From positions 92,920-156,919 of the forward strand of contig NZ_BMTN01000019.1 of NCBI RefSeq assembly GCF_014649695.1: a stretch of DNA of 64,000 nt. The letters run 5' to 3'. The number at the start of each line of letters is the position of its first letter. Positions within the stretch are counted from its first letter, which is position 1. This DNA is from Streptomyces kurssanovii. Its GTDB lineage: Bacteria; Actinomycetota; Actinomycetes; Streptomycetales; Streptomycetaceae. Shown here piece by piece: positions 51,593-60,800 of this stretch. The notes beneath the pieces were generated by a model, which saw only the letters and a list, made by a program, of their open reading frames with translations, was not told where the DNA came from and did not search any database. A program made the translations under genes and the position numbers.

Positions 51593-54500
51593 CTAATTAG
51601 TCGCATTTAGCAGGGAATGTCGTGCACCGATCCGGTCGGCGGCGTACTCGCGCTCGAGCATCGTCCGCAGCGGCCCTTCGATCAGGGCAAGGGCCTCGTA
51701 CGTCCCTCGCTGCACCACCCGTCCGGATTCCAGCACCACGATCTCGTCGACCGCCTCCAGGCCGCGCAACCGATGCGTGATCAGCACGGTCGCCGGCGCC
51801 GTCGCGGTGGCAGCCGCCGGAGCCGTCCCGTACGTGGCCGGGGCGGCTGTCGCTCCTGCCGGGCCTCCCGGACACGTCACGTGCCTTTCCGTCACCGCCA
51901 GCAGGTCGGCGGTGAGCGCGTCGGCCGTCGCCAGGTCGAGATGTTCGGCCGGCTCGTCCAGTACGAGTACGGGGAAGGCGGCGAGGAGCGCCCGCGCCAG
52001 GGCGAGCCTCTGGCGCTGTCCTCCGGAGAGCCGGGCGCCGTGCTCCCCGACGAGGGTGTCGAGTCCGTCGGGGAGGGCGTCGACCCAGTCCAGCAGCCGG
52101 GCGTCCTCGAGCGCTCCCCTCAGCTCCTCCTCCGTGGCGTCCGGGCGGGCGAGCCTGAGATTCTCGCGTACCGAACTGTCGAAGAGATGGGCATCCTGGG
52201 CGCACAGCCCCACGAACCGCCGCACGGCGTCGCCTTCCATCTCACCGGCGGGCACACCGCCGAGGGTGTACGTCCCCGATCCGGCGTCCAGGAACCGGAG
52301 CAGCACCTGCGCGAGCGTCGTCTTCCCCGAGCCCGAGACACCGACGACGGCGACCCGCTTCCCGGGTGTCAACGTCAGATCGAACCCGCTCAGCGCGTCC
52401 CGCCGCTGGTCCGCGTACCGGGCGCCGATACCGCGGAGCTCCAGTGGGAAAGCCGTGGCGGGCGGAGCGGCCGGCCGGACCGGCTCCCGCACGGGAACGG
52501 GCGCGTCGATGACCTCGTACACCCGCTCCGCGCTGCGGGCGACCCGCCGCCGGTACTGCACCGCGAGGGGCAGGGCGGAGACCGCTTCGAAGGCGGCGAG
52601 CGGTGTGAGCACGACGACCGCGAGGCTGGTCCCGTCGAGACGCCCCGCCGCCACCGCCTGCACACCGACCAGTGCGGCACTCACCACGGTCAGGGAGCAG
52701 ACGAGGGCGGAGAGCCCACCGCCGAGCGCGGTGCCGGCGGCCTGGCGTGCCGCGATGCGGGTCAGTGCCCGGTCGGCGTCGCGCGCCGAAGCGAGACGCC
52801 GCGGCAGCGCACCGGCGACGGCCAGTTCGGCCGTTCCCCTCAGCAGATCGACGACCCTGGTCGCCAGGACGCCGCGGGCGGGGGCGAGTTGCCGCTCGGC
52901 ACGCCGGGCGATCGTCCCGCCGATCAGCGGGACGACCACTCCCGCCACGAACAGTCCGATGGCGAGGACCAGACCGGCCTCGGGCAGCAGCCAGGCGGTG
53001 AAACCGACCGACCCGGCGCCGACCAGGACGGCCGTTCCGGCAGGCAGCAGCCAGCGCAGCCAGTAGTCCTGAAGGGCGTCCACATCGGTGACGAGCCGGG
53101 ACAGCAGGTCACCGCGCCTGGTCCGGCCCAGTCCGGCGGGCGCGATCCGTTCGAGCCTGCGGTACACCTCGACGCGCATCTCGGCGAGCATCCGCAGCAC
53201 GGCGTCGTGGGACACGAGCCGCTCCGCGTACCGGAAGACGGCGCGTCCGATCCCGAATGCCCGGGTGGCCGTCACGGCCACCATCAGGTGCAGCACCGGC
53301 GGCTGTTCGGACGCACGGGAGATGAGCCATCCCGACACGGCCATGAGCCCGACCGCCGAGCCGAGAGCGAGACTGCCCAGCAGCAGGGCCAGTACGAGCC
53401 GCCCGCGCAGGTGCCGGGCCGCCTCCCGTACCCGTACCAGCGGCCGGCCTGCCTTCCCGCCCGGCGCTGGGGCCGGGGCCGGACTTCCCGAAGACGTCGG
53501 ATCGGCCGCCCTCGCTCCCGCCGCCGCCTTGGCGGCCGTTGCCGGCGGTGCACCGATCTCCGCCTCCTGCGGGACTGCCGGCCGGGAGAGGGTGACGACC
53601 CGGTCCGCCACCGCCAGGAGTGCCGGACGGTGTACCACCAGCAGCACGGTCCGGCCCTCGGCCAGCCGCCGCACCGCCTCGACGATGCCTTCCTCCGTAG
53701 CCCCGTCCAGCGCGGCCGTCGGCTCGTCGAGCAGCAGCAGCGGCCTGTCCGCGAGGAACGCCCTTGCCAGCGCGATCCGTTGCCGCTGGCCTGCGGAGAG
53801 ACCGGCGCCGTCCTCGCCGATCAGCGTGTCCGGCCCCTCGGGAAGGGCGGCGACGAAGTCGTACGCCCCCGCCTCGCGCAACGCCCCCACGACGGCCACG
53901 TCGTCCGCGTCCGGCCTCGCGAGCCGCACGTTCTCCGCGATTGTTCCGGCGAAGAGATACGGCAGCTGGGGAACCCAGGCGACCTGCCGCCTCCACTCCT
54001 CCATGTCCAGATCCGCCAGGTCCGTGCCACCGACGCGTACGCGGCCTTCTGCCGGGTCCACGAACCCCAGCAGCACGTCGAGCAGGGTGGATTTGCCGAC
54101 GCCGCTCTCCCCGACGAGGGCGACCGTCTCGCCCGGCTCGACAATCAGCGACGTACGGCTCAACGACGCTTCATCACGGCCCTGGTGACGGACCGTCACC
54201 CCGTCGACCTCCAGACGGAGCGGGCCGGGGACGGGACCCGCACCGGATCGCCGCGGTGCGGTCTCGAGCACGTCGAAGATCTCCTCCGCCGCGGAGAGTC
54301 CCTCTGCGGCGGCGTGGAACTGGGCCCCCACCTGCCGGATCGGCAGGTACGCCTCGGGCGCGAGGACGAGGATCACCAGTCCGGTGTACAGATCCAGATC
54401 ACCGTGGACCAGTCGCATACCGACACCGACGGCCACCAGAGCCACCGACAGCGTCGACAGCAGCTCCAGCGCGAAGGACGACAGGAACGCGATCCGCAGG

Positions 54501-55219
54501 GTGCGCATGGTCGCTCGGCGGTACTGGGTGGTGATGGTCCGGATGGACTCGGCCTGTGCCTTCGCCCGTCCGAACACCTTCAGTGTCGGCAGCCCCGCGA
54601 CCACGTCCAGAAAGTGGCCGGAGAGCCGGGACAGCAACCGCCACTGGCGGTCCATGCTCGACTGTGTCGCCCAGCCGATCAGGACCATGAACGCCGGGAT
54701 CAGCGGCAGGGTCACCACGATGATCGCGGCCGAGACCCAGTCCTCCGTCACGATGCGGGCGAGCACCGCGACCGGGACCACGACCGCGAGCCCCAGCTGG
54801 GGCAGATAGCGCGAGAAGTAGTCGTCCAGCGCATCGACACCGCGCGTGGCCAGCGCGACGAGGGAGCCGGTGTTCTGCCCGCTCAGCCGTCCCGGCCCCA
54901 GCTCTGCGGCCCGCTCCAGGAGCCGGCGCCGGAGCTCGGACTTGACCGCGGCGCTCGCACGGTGCGCGGCCAGTTCCGTCAGCCAGGAGACGGCCGCGCG
55001 TCCGACCGCCACCGCGGCCAGCAGCATCAGCGGTGTGCCCAGCCCCGCAGCGGACAGCCCTCCCTGGAACGCCCCGACCACCACCTCGGCGATGAGCATC
55101 GCCTGGGCGATGACCAGGACCGCTCCGGCGATCCCGAGCACCACTACTGCGGCCAGGAAGCGGCGGGTCGCGTGCGCGTACCGCAGCAGCCGCGGGTCGA
55201 TCGGTTTCACGTGAAACAT
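51593..55219 (-). CDS. cydCD: CydD-CydC fused thiol-reductant ABC exporter
   Basis: A 1208-residue protein made of two ABC half-transporters in one chain. The CydD-like half covers residues 1-560 (Walker A VGESGVGKST, signature LSAGQRQRIALA, Walker B LLLLDEPTAALD). A Pro/Ala-rich linker leads to the CydC-like half, about 610-1200 (VSGSGKTT, LSGGQRQRLALA, LVLDEPAEHLD). Each half has about six membrane helices. In E. coli the separate proteins export cysteine and glutathione and are needed to assemble cytochrome bd. The gene starts at ATG 55219 and lies six bases after cydB. Its first codons (MFHVKP) are made by a parS site. Confidence 0.95.
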   Translation of the reverse strand: MFHVKPIDPRLLRYAHATRRFLAAVVVLGIAGAVLVIAQAMLIAEVVVGAFQGGLSAAGLGTPLMLLAAVAVGRAAVSWLTELAAHRASAAVKSELRRRLLERAAELGPGRLSGQNTGSLVALATRGVDALDDYFSRYLPQLGLAVVVPVAVLARIVTEDWVSAAIIVVTLPLIPAFMVLIGWATQSSMDRQWRLLSRLSGHFLDVVAGLPTLKVFGRAKAQAESIRTITTQYRRATMRTLRIAFLSSFALELLSTLSVALVAVGVGMRLVHGDLDLYTGLVILVLAPEAYLPIRQVGAQFHAAAEGLSAAEEIFDVLETAPRRSGAGPVPGPLRLEVDGVTVRHQGRDEASLSRTSLIVEPGETVALVGESGVGKSTLLDVLLGFVDPAEGRVRVGGTDLADLDMEEWRRQVAWVPQLPYLFAGTIAENVRLARPDADDVAVVGALREAGAYDFVAALPEGPDTLIGEDGAGLSAGQRQRIALARAFLADRPLLLLDEPTAALDGATEEGIVEAVRRLAEGRTVLLVVHRPALLAVADRVVTLSRPAVPQEAEIGAPPATAAKAAAGARAADPTSSGSPAPAPAPGGKAGRPLVRVREAARHLRGRLVLALLLGSLALGSAVGLMAVSGWLISRASEQPPVLHLMVAVTATRAFGIGRAVFRYAERLVSHDAVLRMLAEMRVEVYRRLERIAPAGLGRTRRGDLLSRLVTDVDALQDYWLRWLLPAGTAVLVGAGSVGFTAWLLPEAGLVLAIGLFVAGVVVPLIGGTIARRAERQLAPARGVLATRVVDLLRGTAELAVAGALPRRLASARDADRALTRIAARQAAGTALGGGLSALVCSLTVVSAALVGVQAVAAGRLDGTSLAVVVLTPLAAFEAVSALPLAVQYRRRVARSAERVYEVIDAPVPVREPVRPAAPPATAFPLELRGIGARYADQRRDALSGFDLTLTPGKRVAVVGVSGSGKTTLAQVLLRFLDAGSGTYTLGGVPAGEMEGDAVRRFVGLCAQDAHLFDSSVRENLRLARPDATEEELRGALEDARLLDWVDALPDGLDTLVGEHGARLSGGQRQRLALARALLAAFPVLVLDEPAEHLDLATADALTADLLAVTERHVTCPGGPAGATAAPATYGTAPAAATATAPATVLITHRLRGLEAVDEIVVLESGRVVQRGTYEALALIEGPLRTMLEREYAADRIGARHSLLNATN
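55204..55217. promoter_or_regulatory. parS site for ParB binding
   Basis: The perfect palindrome GTTTCACGTGAAAC matches the core of the bacterial parS consensus; with flanks, 15 of 16 bases of TGTTTCACGTGAAACA agree. It covers codons 1-6 of cydCD. Streptomyces chromosomes carry many such sites clustered around oriC, where ParB organises and segregates the origin. Confidence 0.9.
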
Positions 55220-55225
55220 CCCCCG

Positions 55226-56227
55226 CTAGTGCGCATCGGCGATGTGCTGGGTGCCGATCCGCTTGCGGAACACCCAGTAGGTCCACCCCTGGTAGAGCAT
55301 CACCAGCGGGGCAGCGACGGCCGCACACCAGGTCATGATCTTCAGGGTGTAAGGGCTGGAGGAGGCATTGGTGACGGTCAGGCTCCATGCCTCGTCGAGA
55401 GTGGAGGGCATCACGTCGGGGAAGAGCGCCAGGAACAGCATCGCCACCGAGGCGGCGATAGCCACTCCAGAGAGAGCGAACGACCAGCCCTCCCGGACCG
55501 CCTTCACCGCGACGACCGATCCGGCCAGCGCCAGCACCGCCACGATCAGCGCCACCAGGCTCTTGCCGTCACCGCGCAACGCCTGGGTCCACAGCAGGAA
55601 GCCGAGCGCCGGGACCATGGTCAGCAGTCCGAGCTTCAGGGCCAGTGCCCTGGCGCGGATCCTGATGCCCCCCGCCGTCTTCAGCGCCGCGAAGACCGCG
55701 CCGTGGAAGGTGAACAGCGTGAGCGTCACCAGCCCGCCGAGCAGGGCGTACGGGTTGAGGAGGTCGAGGAGACCGCCGACGTACTCCTTGTTCTCGTCGA
55801 TCTTTACGCCCCGCGTGATGTTCCCGAAGGCGACGCCCCACAGGAAGGCCGGCAGCAACGAGGTCCAGAAGATCGCGTGCTCCCAGTTGGTCTGCCAGCG
55901 CTCCTCCTTCCGCTTGTGCCGGTACTCGAACGCGACGCCCCGCACGATCAGGCAGACGAGGATGAGCAGGAGCGGGAGGTAGAAGCCCGAGAAAAGCGTG
56001 GCGTACCACTCCGGGAACGCGGCGAACGTGGCGCCGCCCGCCGTGAGCAGCCACACCTCGTTGCCGTCCCAGACCGGTCCGATGGTGTTGATCAGGACAC
56101 GTCGCTCCGAGCGGTCCCTCGCCAGCAGCTTGGTGAGGACGCCGATACCGAAATCGAAGCCCTCCAGGAAGAAGTAGCCGATCCACAGGACGGCGATGAG
56201 TGCGAACCAGACGTTGTGGAGTTCCAT
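55226..56227 (-). CDS. cydB: Cytochrome bd ubiquinol oxidase subunit II
   Basis: A 333-residue polytopic membrane subunit with about eight to nine helices (for example VWFALIAVLWIGYFFLEGFDFGIG, in which GYFFLEGFDFG is the family signature near the N-terminus, and WEHAIFWTSLLPAFLWGVAFGNI). CydB completes the quinol oxidase that reduces oxygen with high affinity. It lies 23 bp downstream of cydA and six bp upstream of cydCD, which makes an operon. The ATG is at 56227. Confidence 0.96.
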   Translation of the reverse strand: MELHNVWFALIAVLWIGYFFLEGFDFGIGVLTKLLARDRSERRVLINTIGPVWDGNEVWLLTAGGATFAAFPEWYATLFSGFYLPLLLILVCLIVRGVAFEYRHKRKEERWQTNWEHAIFWTSLLPAFLWGVAFGNITRGVKIDENKEYVGGLLDLLNPYALLGGLVTLTLFTFHGAVFAALKTAGGIRIRARALALKLGLLTMVPALGFLLWTQALRGDGKSLVALIVAVLALAGSVVAVKAVREGWSFALSGVAIAASVAMLFLALFPDVMPSTLDEAWSLTVTNASSSPYTLKIMTWCAAVAAPLVMLYQGWTYWVFRKRIGTQHIADAH

Positions 56228-56250
56228 GCCTCAGCAGCTCCTCAGCGGAC

Positions 56251-57759
56251 TCAGTACGAGAAGGCCATCGGCCGGTCGGCGTCACGGTCGTCGCCGCCGA
56301 TCCTGGTGGGCGGGGTGAGGTCGGCCTCCGTGAGTTCGGGCGGCCCGGCCTTGACGTACTTCACGAGCAGCCTGACCTCGATCACCGCGAGCACGGCGTA
56401 GAGCAGCGTGAAGACGGCCATAGAGATGAGCACCTCGGCCTGGGACACACCGGGGGAGACCGCGTCGCGAGTGCGCATGACTCCGTAGACGACCCACGGC
56501 TGCCTGCCCATCTCGGTGAAGATCCAGCCCCAGGAGTTGGCGATCAGGGGGAAGGCCATCGTCCACAGCGCGATCAGCCAGTACCACCTGCCCAGACGAG
56601 GGCTGAGCGCCTTGTTCCTGAAGAGCACCAGATGGGGCACTTCGTCTTCACCCGTGCGCAGCGCGGCGGGCAGCAGGAACTTTCTGCGGGTCAGCCAGAG
56701 CCCGATCATCCCGATGGTGAGCGAGGCCATGCCGAAGCCGATCATCCAGCGGAAGCCCCAGTAGGCGACCGGGATGTTGGGCCGGTAGTCGCCGGGCCCG
56801 TACGTCTCCTGGAGTTCGTCGTTGACGTCGTTGATGCCGGGGACGTGGGAGTCGAAGTCGCTGTGCGCGAGGAAGGACAGCAGGCCCGGGATCTCGATGG
56901 CCACCTTGTTGTGACCCTTGTCGACGTCCCCGTAGGCGAAGACGGAGAACGGCGCGGGGGCCTCGCCGTCCCAGAGCGCCTCGGCGGCCGCCATCTTCAT
57001 GGGCTGCTGCTCGTACATCACCTTGCCGAGCAGGTCACCGCTGACCGCGGTCATCAGACCGGCGATCGCGACCGTGACCAGGCCCACCCGCAGGGACGAC
57101 CGCATGACGGGGATGTGCTTCCGGCGCGCCAGGTGGAAGGCCGATATGCCCGCCATGAAGGCTCCGCCGACGAGGAAGGCCGCCGTCATGGTGTGGAAGA
57201 ACTGGGTGAGCGCGGTGTTCTGGGTCAGGACCAGCCAGAAGTCGGTGAGCTCGGCACGTCCGCGCTCCTCGTTGATCCGGTAGCCGACCGGGTGCTGCAT
57301 CCAGGAGTTGGCCGCCAGGATGAAGTAGGCGGAGAGGATCGTGCCGATCGAGACCATCCAGATGCAGGCCAGGTGGATCTTCTGCGGCAGCTTGTCCCAG
57401 CCGAAGATCCACAGCCCGATGAACGTGGACTCGAAGAAGAAGGCGATCAGCGCCTCGAAGGCGAGTGGGGCGCCGAAGACGTCACCGACGAAGCGCGAGT
57501 AGTCGGACCAGTTCATCCCGAACTGGAACTCCTGGACGATGCCCGTGACGACGCCCATGGCGATGTTGATCAGGAAGAGCTTTCCCCAGAACTTGGTGGC
57601 CCTGAGGTACTTCTCCTTACCCGTGCGCACCCAGGCGGTCTGCAGGCCGGCGGTGAGTGCCGCGAGCGAGATCGTGAGGGGGACGAACAGGAAGTGGTAG
57701 ACGGTGGTGATGCCGAACTGCCATCGCGCCAAGGTCTCTGGCGCCAGAGCGAGGTCCAC
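56251..57759 (-). CDS. cydA: Cytochrome bd ubiquinol oxidase subunit I
   Basis: A 502-residue polytopic membrane subunit carrying the three hemes. The GTG at 57759 follows GGAGAG. Recognisable features are RWQFGITTVYHFLFVPLTI (heme b595 His), FGMNWSDYSRFVGDVFG, the quinol-binding loop following GFRWMIGFGMASLTIG (with a heme-ligand Met in this region), and WIFTEMGRQPWVVYG, which is diagnostic for CydA. It starts the cydA-cydB-cydCD operon, controlled by the Rex site 82 bp upstream. Confidence 0.97.
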   Translation of the reverse strand: MDLALAPETLARWQFGITTVYHFLFVPLTISLAALTAGLQTAWVRTGKEKYLRATKFWGKLFLINIAMGVVTGIVQEFQFGMNWSDYSRFVGDVFGAPLAFEALIAFFFESTFIGLWIFGWDKLPQKIHLACIWMVSIGTILSAYFILAANSWMQHPVGYRINEERGRAELTDFWLVLTQNTALTQFFHTMTAAFLVGGAFMAGISAFHLARRKHIPVMRSSLRVGLVTVAIAGLMTAVSGDLLGKVMYEQQPMKMAAAEALWDGEAPAPFSVFAYGDVDKGHNKVAIEIPGLLSFLAHSDFDSHVPGINDVNDELQETYGPGDYRPNIPVAYWGFRWMIGFGMASLTIGMIGLWLTRRKFLLPAALRTGEDEVPHLVLFRNKALSPRLGRWYWLIALWTMAFPLIANSWGWIFTEMGRQPWVVYGVMRTRDAVSPGVSQAEVLISMAVFTLLYAVLAVIEVRLLVKYVKAGPPELTEADLTPPTRIGGDDRDADRPMAFSY

Positions 57760-57840
57760 GTCGTCTCTCCTTACGTCGCCGTGGTCACAGCGGCAGCCGT
57801 CCCCCTCCCTTCGGCTGATTCCGGGAGGAACGGGACACGC

Positions 57841-57858
57841 TTGTGAACGCGTTCACAT
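57841..57858. promoter_or_regulatory. Rex operator (ROP) upstream of cydA
   Basis: TTGTGAACGCGTTCACAT is a near-perfect inverted repeat that matches the Rex operator consensus TTGTGAA-N4-TTCACAA at all but the last base. In S. coelicolor, Rex represses cydABCD at a high NAD+/NADH ratio through such a site. It lies 82 bp upstream of the cydA start, at the expected promoter. Confidence 0.92.
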
Positions 57859-57921
57859 TCACAAGCATTATTGCGCACAGCCATTCGGATGCGTCGACCG
57901 GGGGTGCCCCTTGCACGGAGA

Positions 57922-57948
57922 CCCCCGCGAGCAGAGTGCTCGCGGGGG
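57922..57948 (-). terminator. Terminator of hisC
   Basis: A perfect 12-bp stem (CCCCCGCGAGCA and complement) with a GAG loop lies about 60 bp beyond the hisC stop and before the cydA promoter on the same strand. Confidence 0.8.
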
Positions 57949-58008
57949 CCGGAAGGTTTCTCCTGGTCAGACCGCCTGCCGCTCGCCAGGGCGCCGGGCG
58001 GCCGGCCG

Positions 58009-59088
58009 TCAGTCCTCCTTGCGGAACGTCCCGGCCGTGTGCAGAAACACATCGTTCGCCTCGCACTCGCCGATGGTCACGCGCACACCCTCACCCGCGA
58101 ACGGCCGGACGACCACGCCGGCCTTCTCGCACGCGGCGGCGAAATCGAGCGTGCGGTCGCCGAGGCGGATCCAGACGAAGTTCGCCTGCGTCTCGGGAAC
58201 CGTCCAGCCCTGCTCGACCAGGGCATGGTGCACCCGGGCCCGTTCCGTGACCAGACTGCCGACCCGGCCCAGCAGCTCGTCCTCGGCGCGGAGCGAGGCG
58301 ACCGCCGCGTCCTGCGCGAGCTGGCTGACCCCGAAGGGGACCGCCGTCTTGCGCAGCGCCGCGGCCACCGGCTCATGGGCGACCGCGAAGCCGACCCGCA
58401 GCCCCGCCAGCCCGTACGCCTTGGAGAAGGTGCGCAGCACCGCGACGTTCGGCCAGTCACGGTAGATCTCGAGGCCGTCGGGGACATCGGCGTCGCGGAT
58501 GAACTCCCGGTACGCCTCGTCGAGCACCACCAGGACGTCCGAGGGCACCCGGTCCAGGAACCTCTCCAGCTCGGCACGCCGCACGACGGTGCCGGTCGGG
58601 TTGTTCGGGTTGCAGACGAAGATGAGGCGGGTGCGGTCGGTGATCGCCTCGGCCATGGCGTCGAGGTCGTGCACCTCTCCCTCGGTCAGCGGGACCTGCA
58701 CGGACGTCGCCCCGCTGATCTGCGTGATGATCGGGTACGCCTCGAAGGAGCGCCAGGCGTAGATCACTTCGTCGCCGGGTCCGGAGGTGGACTGCAGCAG
58801 CGACTGCGCCACACCGACGGATCCGGTGCCCGTCGCCAGATGGGTCACCGGCACCCCGAACCGGTCCGCGAGCTCGTTCATCAGCCCGGTGCAGGCCATG
58901 TCGGGGTAGCGGTTGAAGTTCTGCGCCGCGGCGATCGCGCTCTCCATCACGCCGGGCAGCGGGGGATAGGGGTTCTCGTTGGAGGACAGCTTGTAGGCGA
59001 CCGGGCCGCCGGCCGCCGCGGGCTTGCCCGGCTTGTATGTGGGGATGCCGTCCAGCTCGGCGCGCAGCTTGGGGCTCGTCTCGCTCAC
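58009..59088 (-). CDS. hisC: Histidinol-phosphate aminotransferase
   Basis: A 359-residue PLP-dependent class II aminotransferase. Features are [23 protein letters not shown] (typical HisC N-terminus), [20 protein letters not shown] and the PLP-lysine motif [16 protein letters not shown]. The GTG at 59088 follows GGAGGACC. HisC acts in histidine synthesis; the actinobacterial group also includes aromatic-amino-acid transaminases, and this copy stands alone rather than in a his operon, so substrate range should be left open. Confidence 0.9.
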   Translation of the reverse strand: MSETSPKLRAELDGIPTYKPGKPAAAGGPVAYKLSSNENPYPPLPGVMESAIAAAQNFNRYPDMACTGLMNELADRFGVPVTHLATGTGSVGVAQSLLQSTSGPGDEVIYAWRSFEAYPIITQISGATSVQVPLTEGEVHDLDAMAEAITDRTRLIFVCNPNNPTGTVVRRAELERFLDRVPSDVLVVLDEAYREFIRDADVPDGLEIYRDWPNVAVLRTFSKAYGLAGLRVGFAVAHEPVAAALRKTAVPFGVSQLAQDAAVASLRAEDELLGRVGSLVTERARVHHALVEQGWTVPETQANFVWIRLGDRTLDFAAACEKAGVVVRPFAGEGVRVTIGECEANDVFLHTAGTFRKED

Positions 59089-59186
59089 CGCAGGTCCTCC
59101 TCGACCGTCCGTGCACATCGGTACTCAACCAATACTGCTCACCTTATGAGGATTCCCCTCTGCTGCGAATGGCCCCAGGCACGGAA

Positions 59187-59219
59187 CCTCGCGAAGCCCT
59201 TCGGGAAGGCTTCGCGAGG
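59187..59219. repeat. Perfect hairpin in the hisC-lacI divergent region
   Basis: Two perfect 12-bp arms (CCTCGCGAAGCC and complement) enclose a 9-nt loop. It sits in the 403-bp gap between divergent hisC and the LacI regulator, where a terminator would not be expected. No gene is seen in the rest of this gap. Confidence 0.6.
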
Positions 59220-59491
59220 GCCCGGTCCAGGGGGAGCGCCCACGGCTCTGGCGCGCGCCGGTGGCTCACGCCGTGGCGCGCATCCCCCGTAGTGATGAGT
59301 TGAGACCTCTTCGAGACATGGAGCCTTCGCCAGGCCTCAGTGGCCCGGTACCCGACACTCCATTGCACCGATAGCCAACTTCCTTGTTTACCAAGGGAGT
59401 CGAGCGCGAATGATCATGCAGAAACGTGCCTGTCAACGTGCGCATATGCGACCGGCCCTACCGCCTGCGCGAGCCCTACTATCGGCTCGCC

Positions 59492-60604
59492 ATGACAGCA
59501 GCAGGGAAGCATCAGGTGAGCCGGACGGACACATCCCGCCGGAGCGGTAGGCAAGGCCGGGCAGGCATCAGGGACGTGGCCGCCGCGGCCGGGGTCTCCA
59601 TCACAACCGTCTCCGACGCCCTCAACGGCAAGGGCCGGCTCCCGGACGCCACCCGCCGACACGTCCGCGAGGTCGCAGACCGGCTGGGCTACCGCCCCTC
59701 CGCCGCGGCCCGAACCCTCCGTACCGGAAAGTCGGGCTTAATCGGCCTGACCGTGACGACGTACGGGGATGAACCTTTCACCTTCACGGAGTTCGCGTAC
59801 TTCGCCGAGATGGCCAGAGCCGCGACCTCGGCCGCGCTCGCCCGCGGCTACGCACTCGTCATTCTGCCCGCCACCTCACGACACGACGTCTGGTCGAACG
59901 TCGCCCTCGACGGCACGGTCGTCATCGACCCCTCGGACCACGACCCGGTGGTCACGGAGCTGGTGCGCCAAGGACTGCCCGTCGTCTCCGACGGCCGCCC
60001 CGCGGGCACCCTCCCGGTCACCGCCTGGGTGGACAACGACCACGAAGCCGCCGTACTCGATCTGCTCGACCACCTCGCCGCCGCCGGGGCCCGTCGCATC
60101 GGCCTGCTCACCGGCACCACCACAGACACGTACACCCGGCTGTCCACCACCGCCTACCTCAACTGGTGCGAACGTGTCGGCCAGGACCCCGTCTACGAGT
60201 CCTACCCCGCGCACGACCCGTGCGCGGGCGCCGTCGCCGCGGACCGGCTTCTCGCCCGGCCGGACCGGCCCGACGCCGTGTACGGACTCTTCGACCCCAA
60301 CGGCACCGATCTGCTGGCCGCCGCACGCAGGTACGGCCTGCGCGTCCCCGACGACCTCCTCCTCGTGTGCTGCAGCGAGTCGACCGTGTACGCGACCACG
60401 GAGCCCCCCATCACCACGCTCTCGCTCAAGCCGCGCAGAATCGGCACGGCGGTCGTCCAGTTGCTGATCGACGCGATCGAGGGAATCGACGAGGACCGGC
60501 CGGTCGAGCAGGTGATACCGACCGAACTGATCGTCAGGACCTCGTCACAGCGCCGTCCTCCCCGGACAACCGTGAGCGCACCACGGTCTCCTTCGAAGAA
60601 CTGA
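59492..60604 (+). CDS. LacI-family transcriptional regulator with a TTA codon
   Basis: A 370-residue repressor-type regulator. The helix-turn-helix is IRDVAAAAGVSITTVSDALNGKGRLP (about residues 25-50), followed by the hinge helix ADRLGYRPSAAARTLR and a periplasmic-binding-protein-like ligand domain (about 85-350). A rare TTA leucine codon occurs at 59738-59740 (SGLIG), so translation is expected to need the bldA tRNA and be delayed in development. The start is ATG 59492; a GTG at 59516 with GGGAAGC upstream is an alternative. The ligand and operator are unknown. From memory, the S. coelicolor counterpart SCO3943 is on the list of conserved TTA-containing genes. Confidence 0.92.
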   Translation: MTAAGKHQVSRTDTSRRSGRQGRAGIRDVAAAAGVSITTVSDALNGKGRLPDATRRHVREVADRLGYRPSAAARTLRTGKSGLIGLTVTTYGDEPFTFTEFAYFAEMARAATSAALARGYALVILPATSRHDVWSNVALDGTVVIDPSDHDPVVTELVRQGLPVVSDGRPAGTLPVTAWVDNDHEAAVLDLLDHLAAAGARRIGLLTGTTTDTYTRLSTTAYLNWCERVGQDPVYESYPAHDPCAGAVAADRLLARPDRPDAVYGLFDPNGTDLLAAARRYGLRVPDDLLLVCCSESTVYATTEPPITTLSLKPRRIGTAVVQLLIDAIEGIDEDRPVEQVIPTELIVRTSSQRRPPRTTVSAPRSPSKN

Positions 60605-60800
60605 ACCGTCCCCACAAAGGACTGGACCTTCCCAATTGGGACGAAACGACCGACGCGCCAGGGATACGCGAGGATTTCACCACCCCTGGTGCGTCACACA
60701 CCGCCTGGCTCATTCCTATGATGGGCGAACGACACCGCGGACCACCCCGACCAGGCTGGGCCGAGAGGTGAACGGCGGCGCGACGGTGGTGGAGGGGTCG

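Noticed and set aside
51617-56401. 1594-codon plus-strand frame over cydCD and cydB
   Set aside because: It is antisense to two clear genes and rich in Arg, Gln, Gly and His with no motif.
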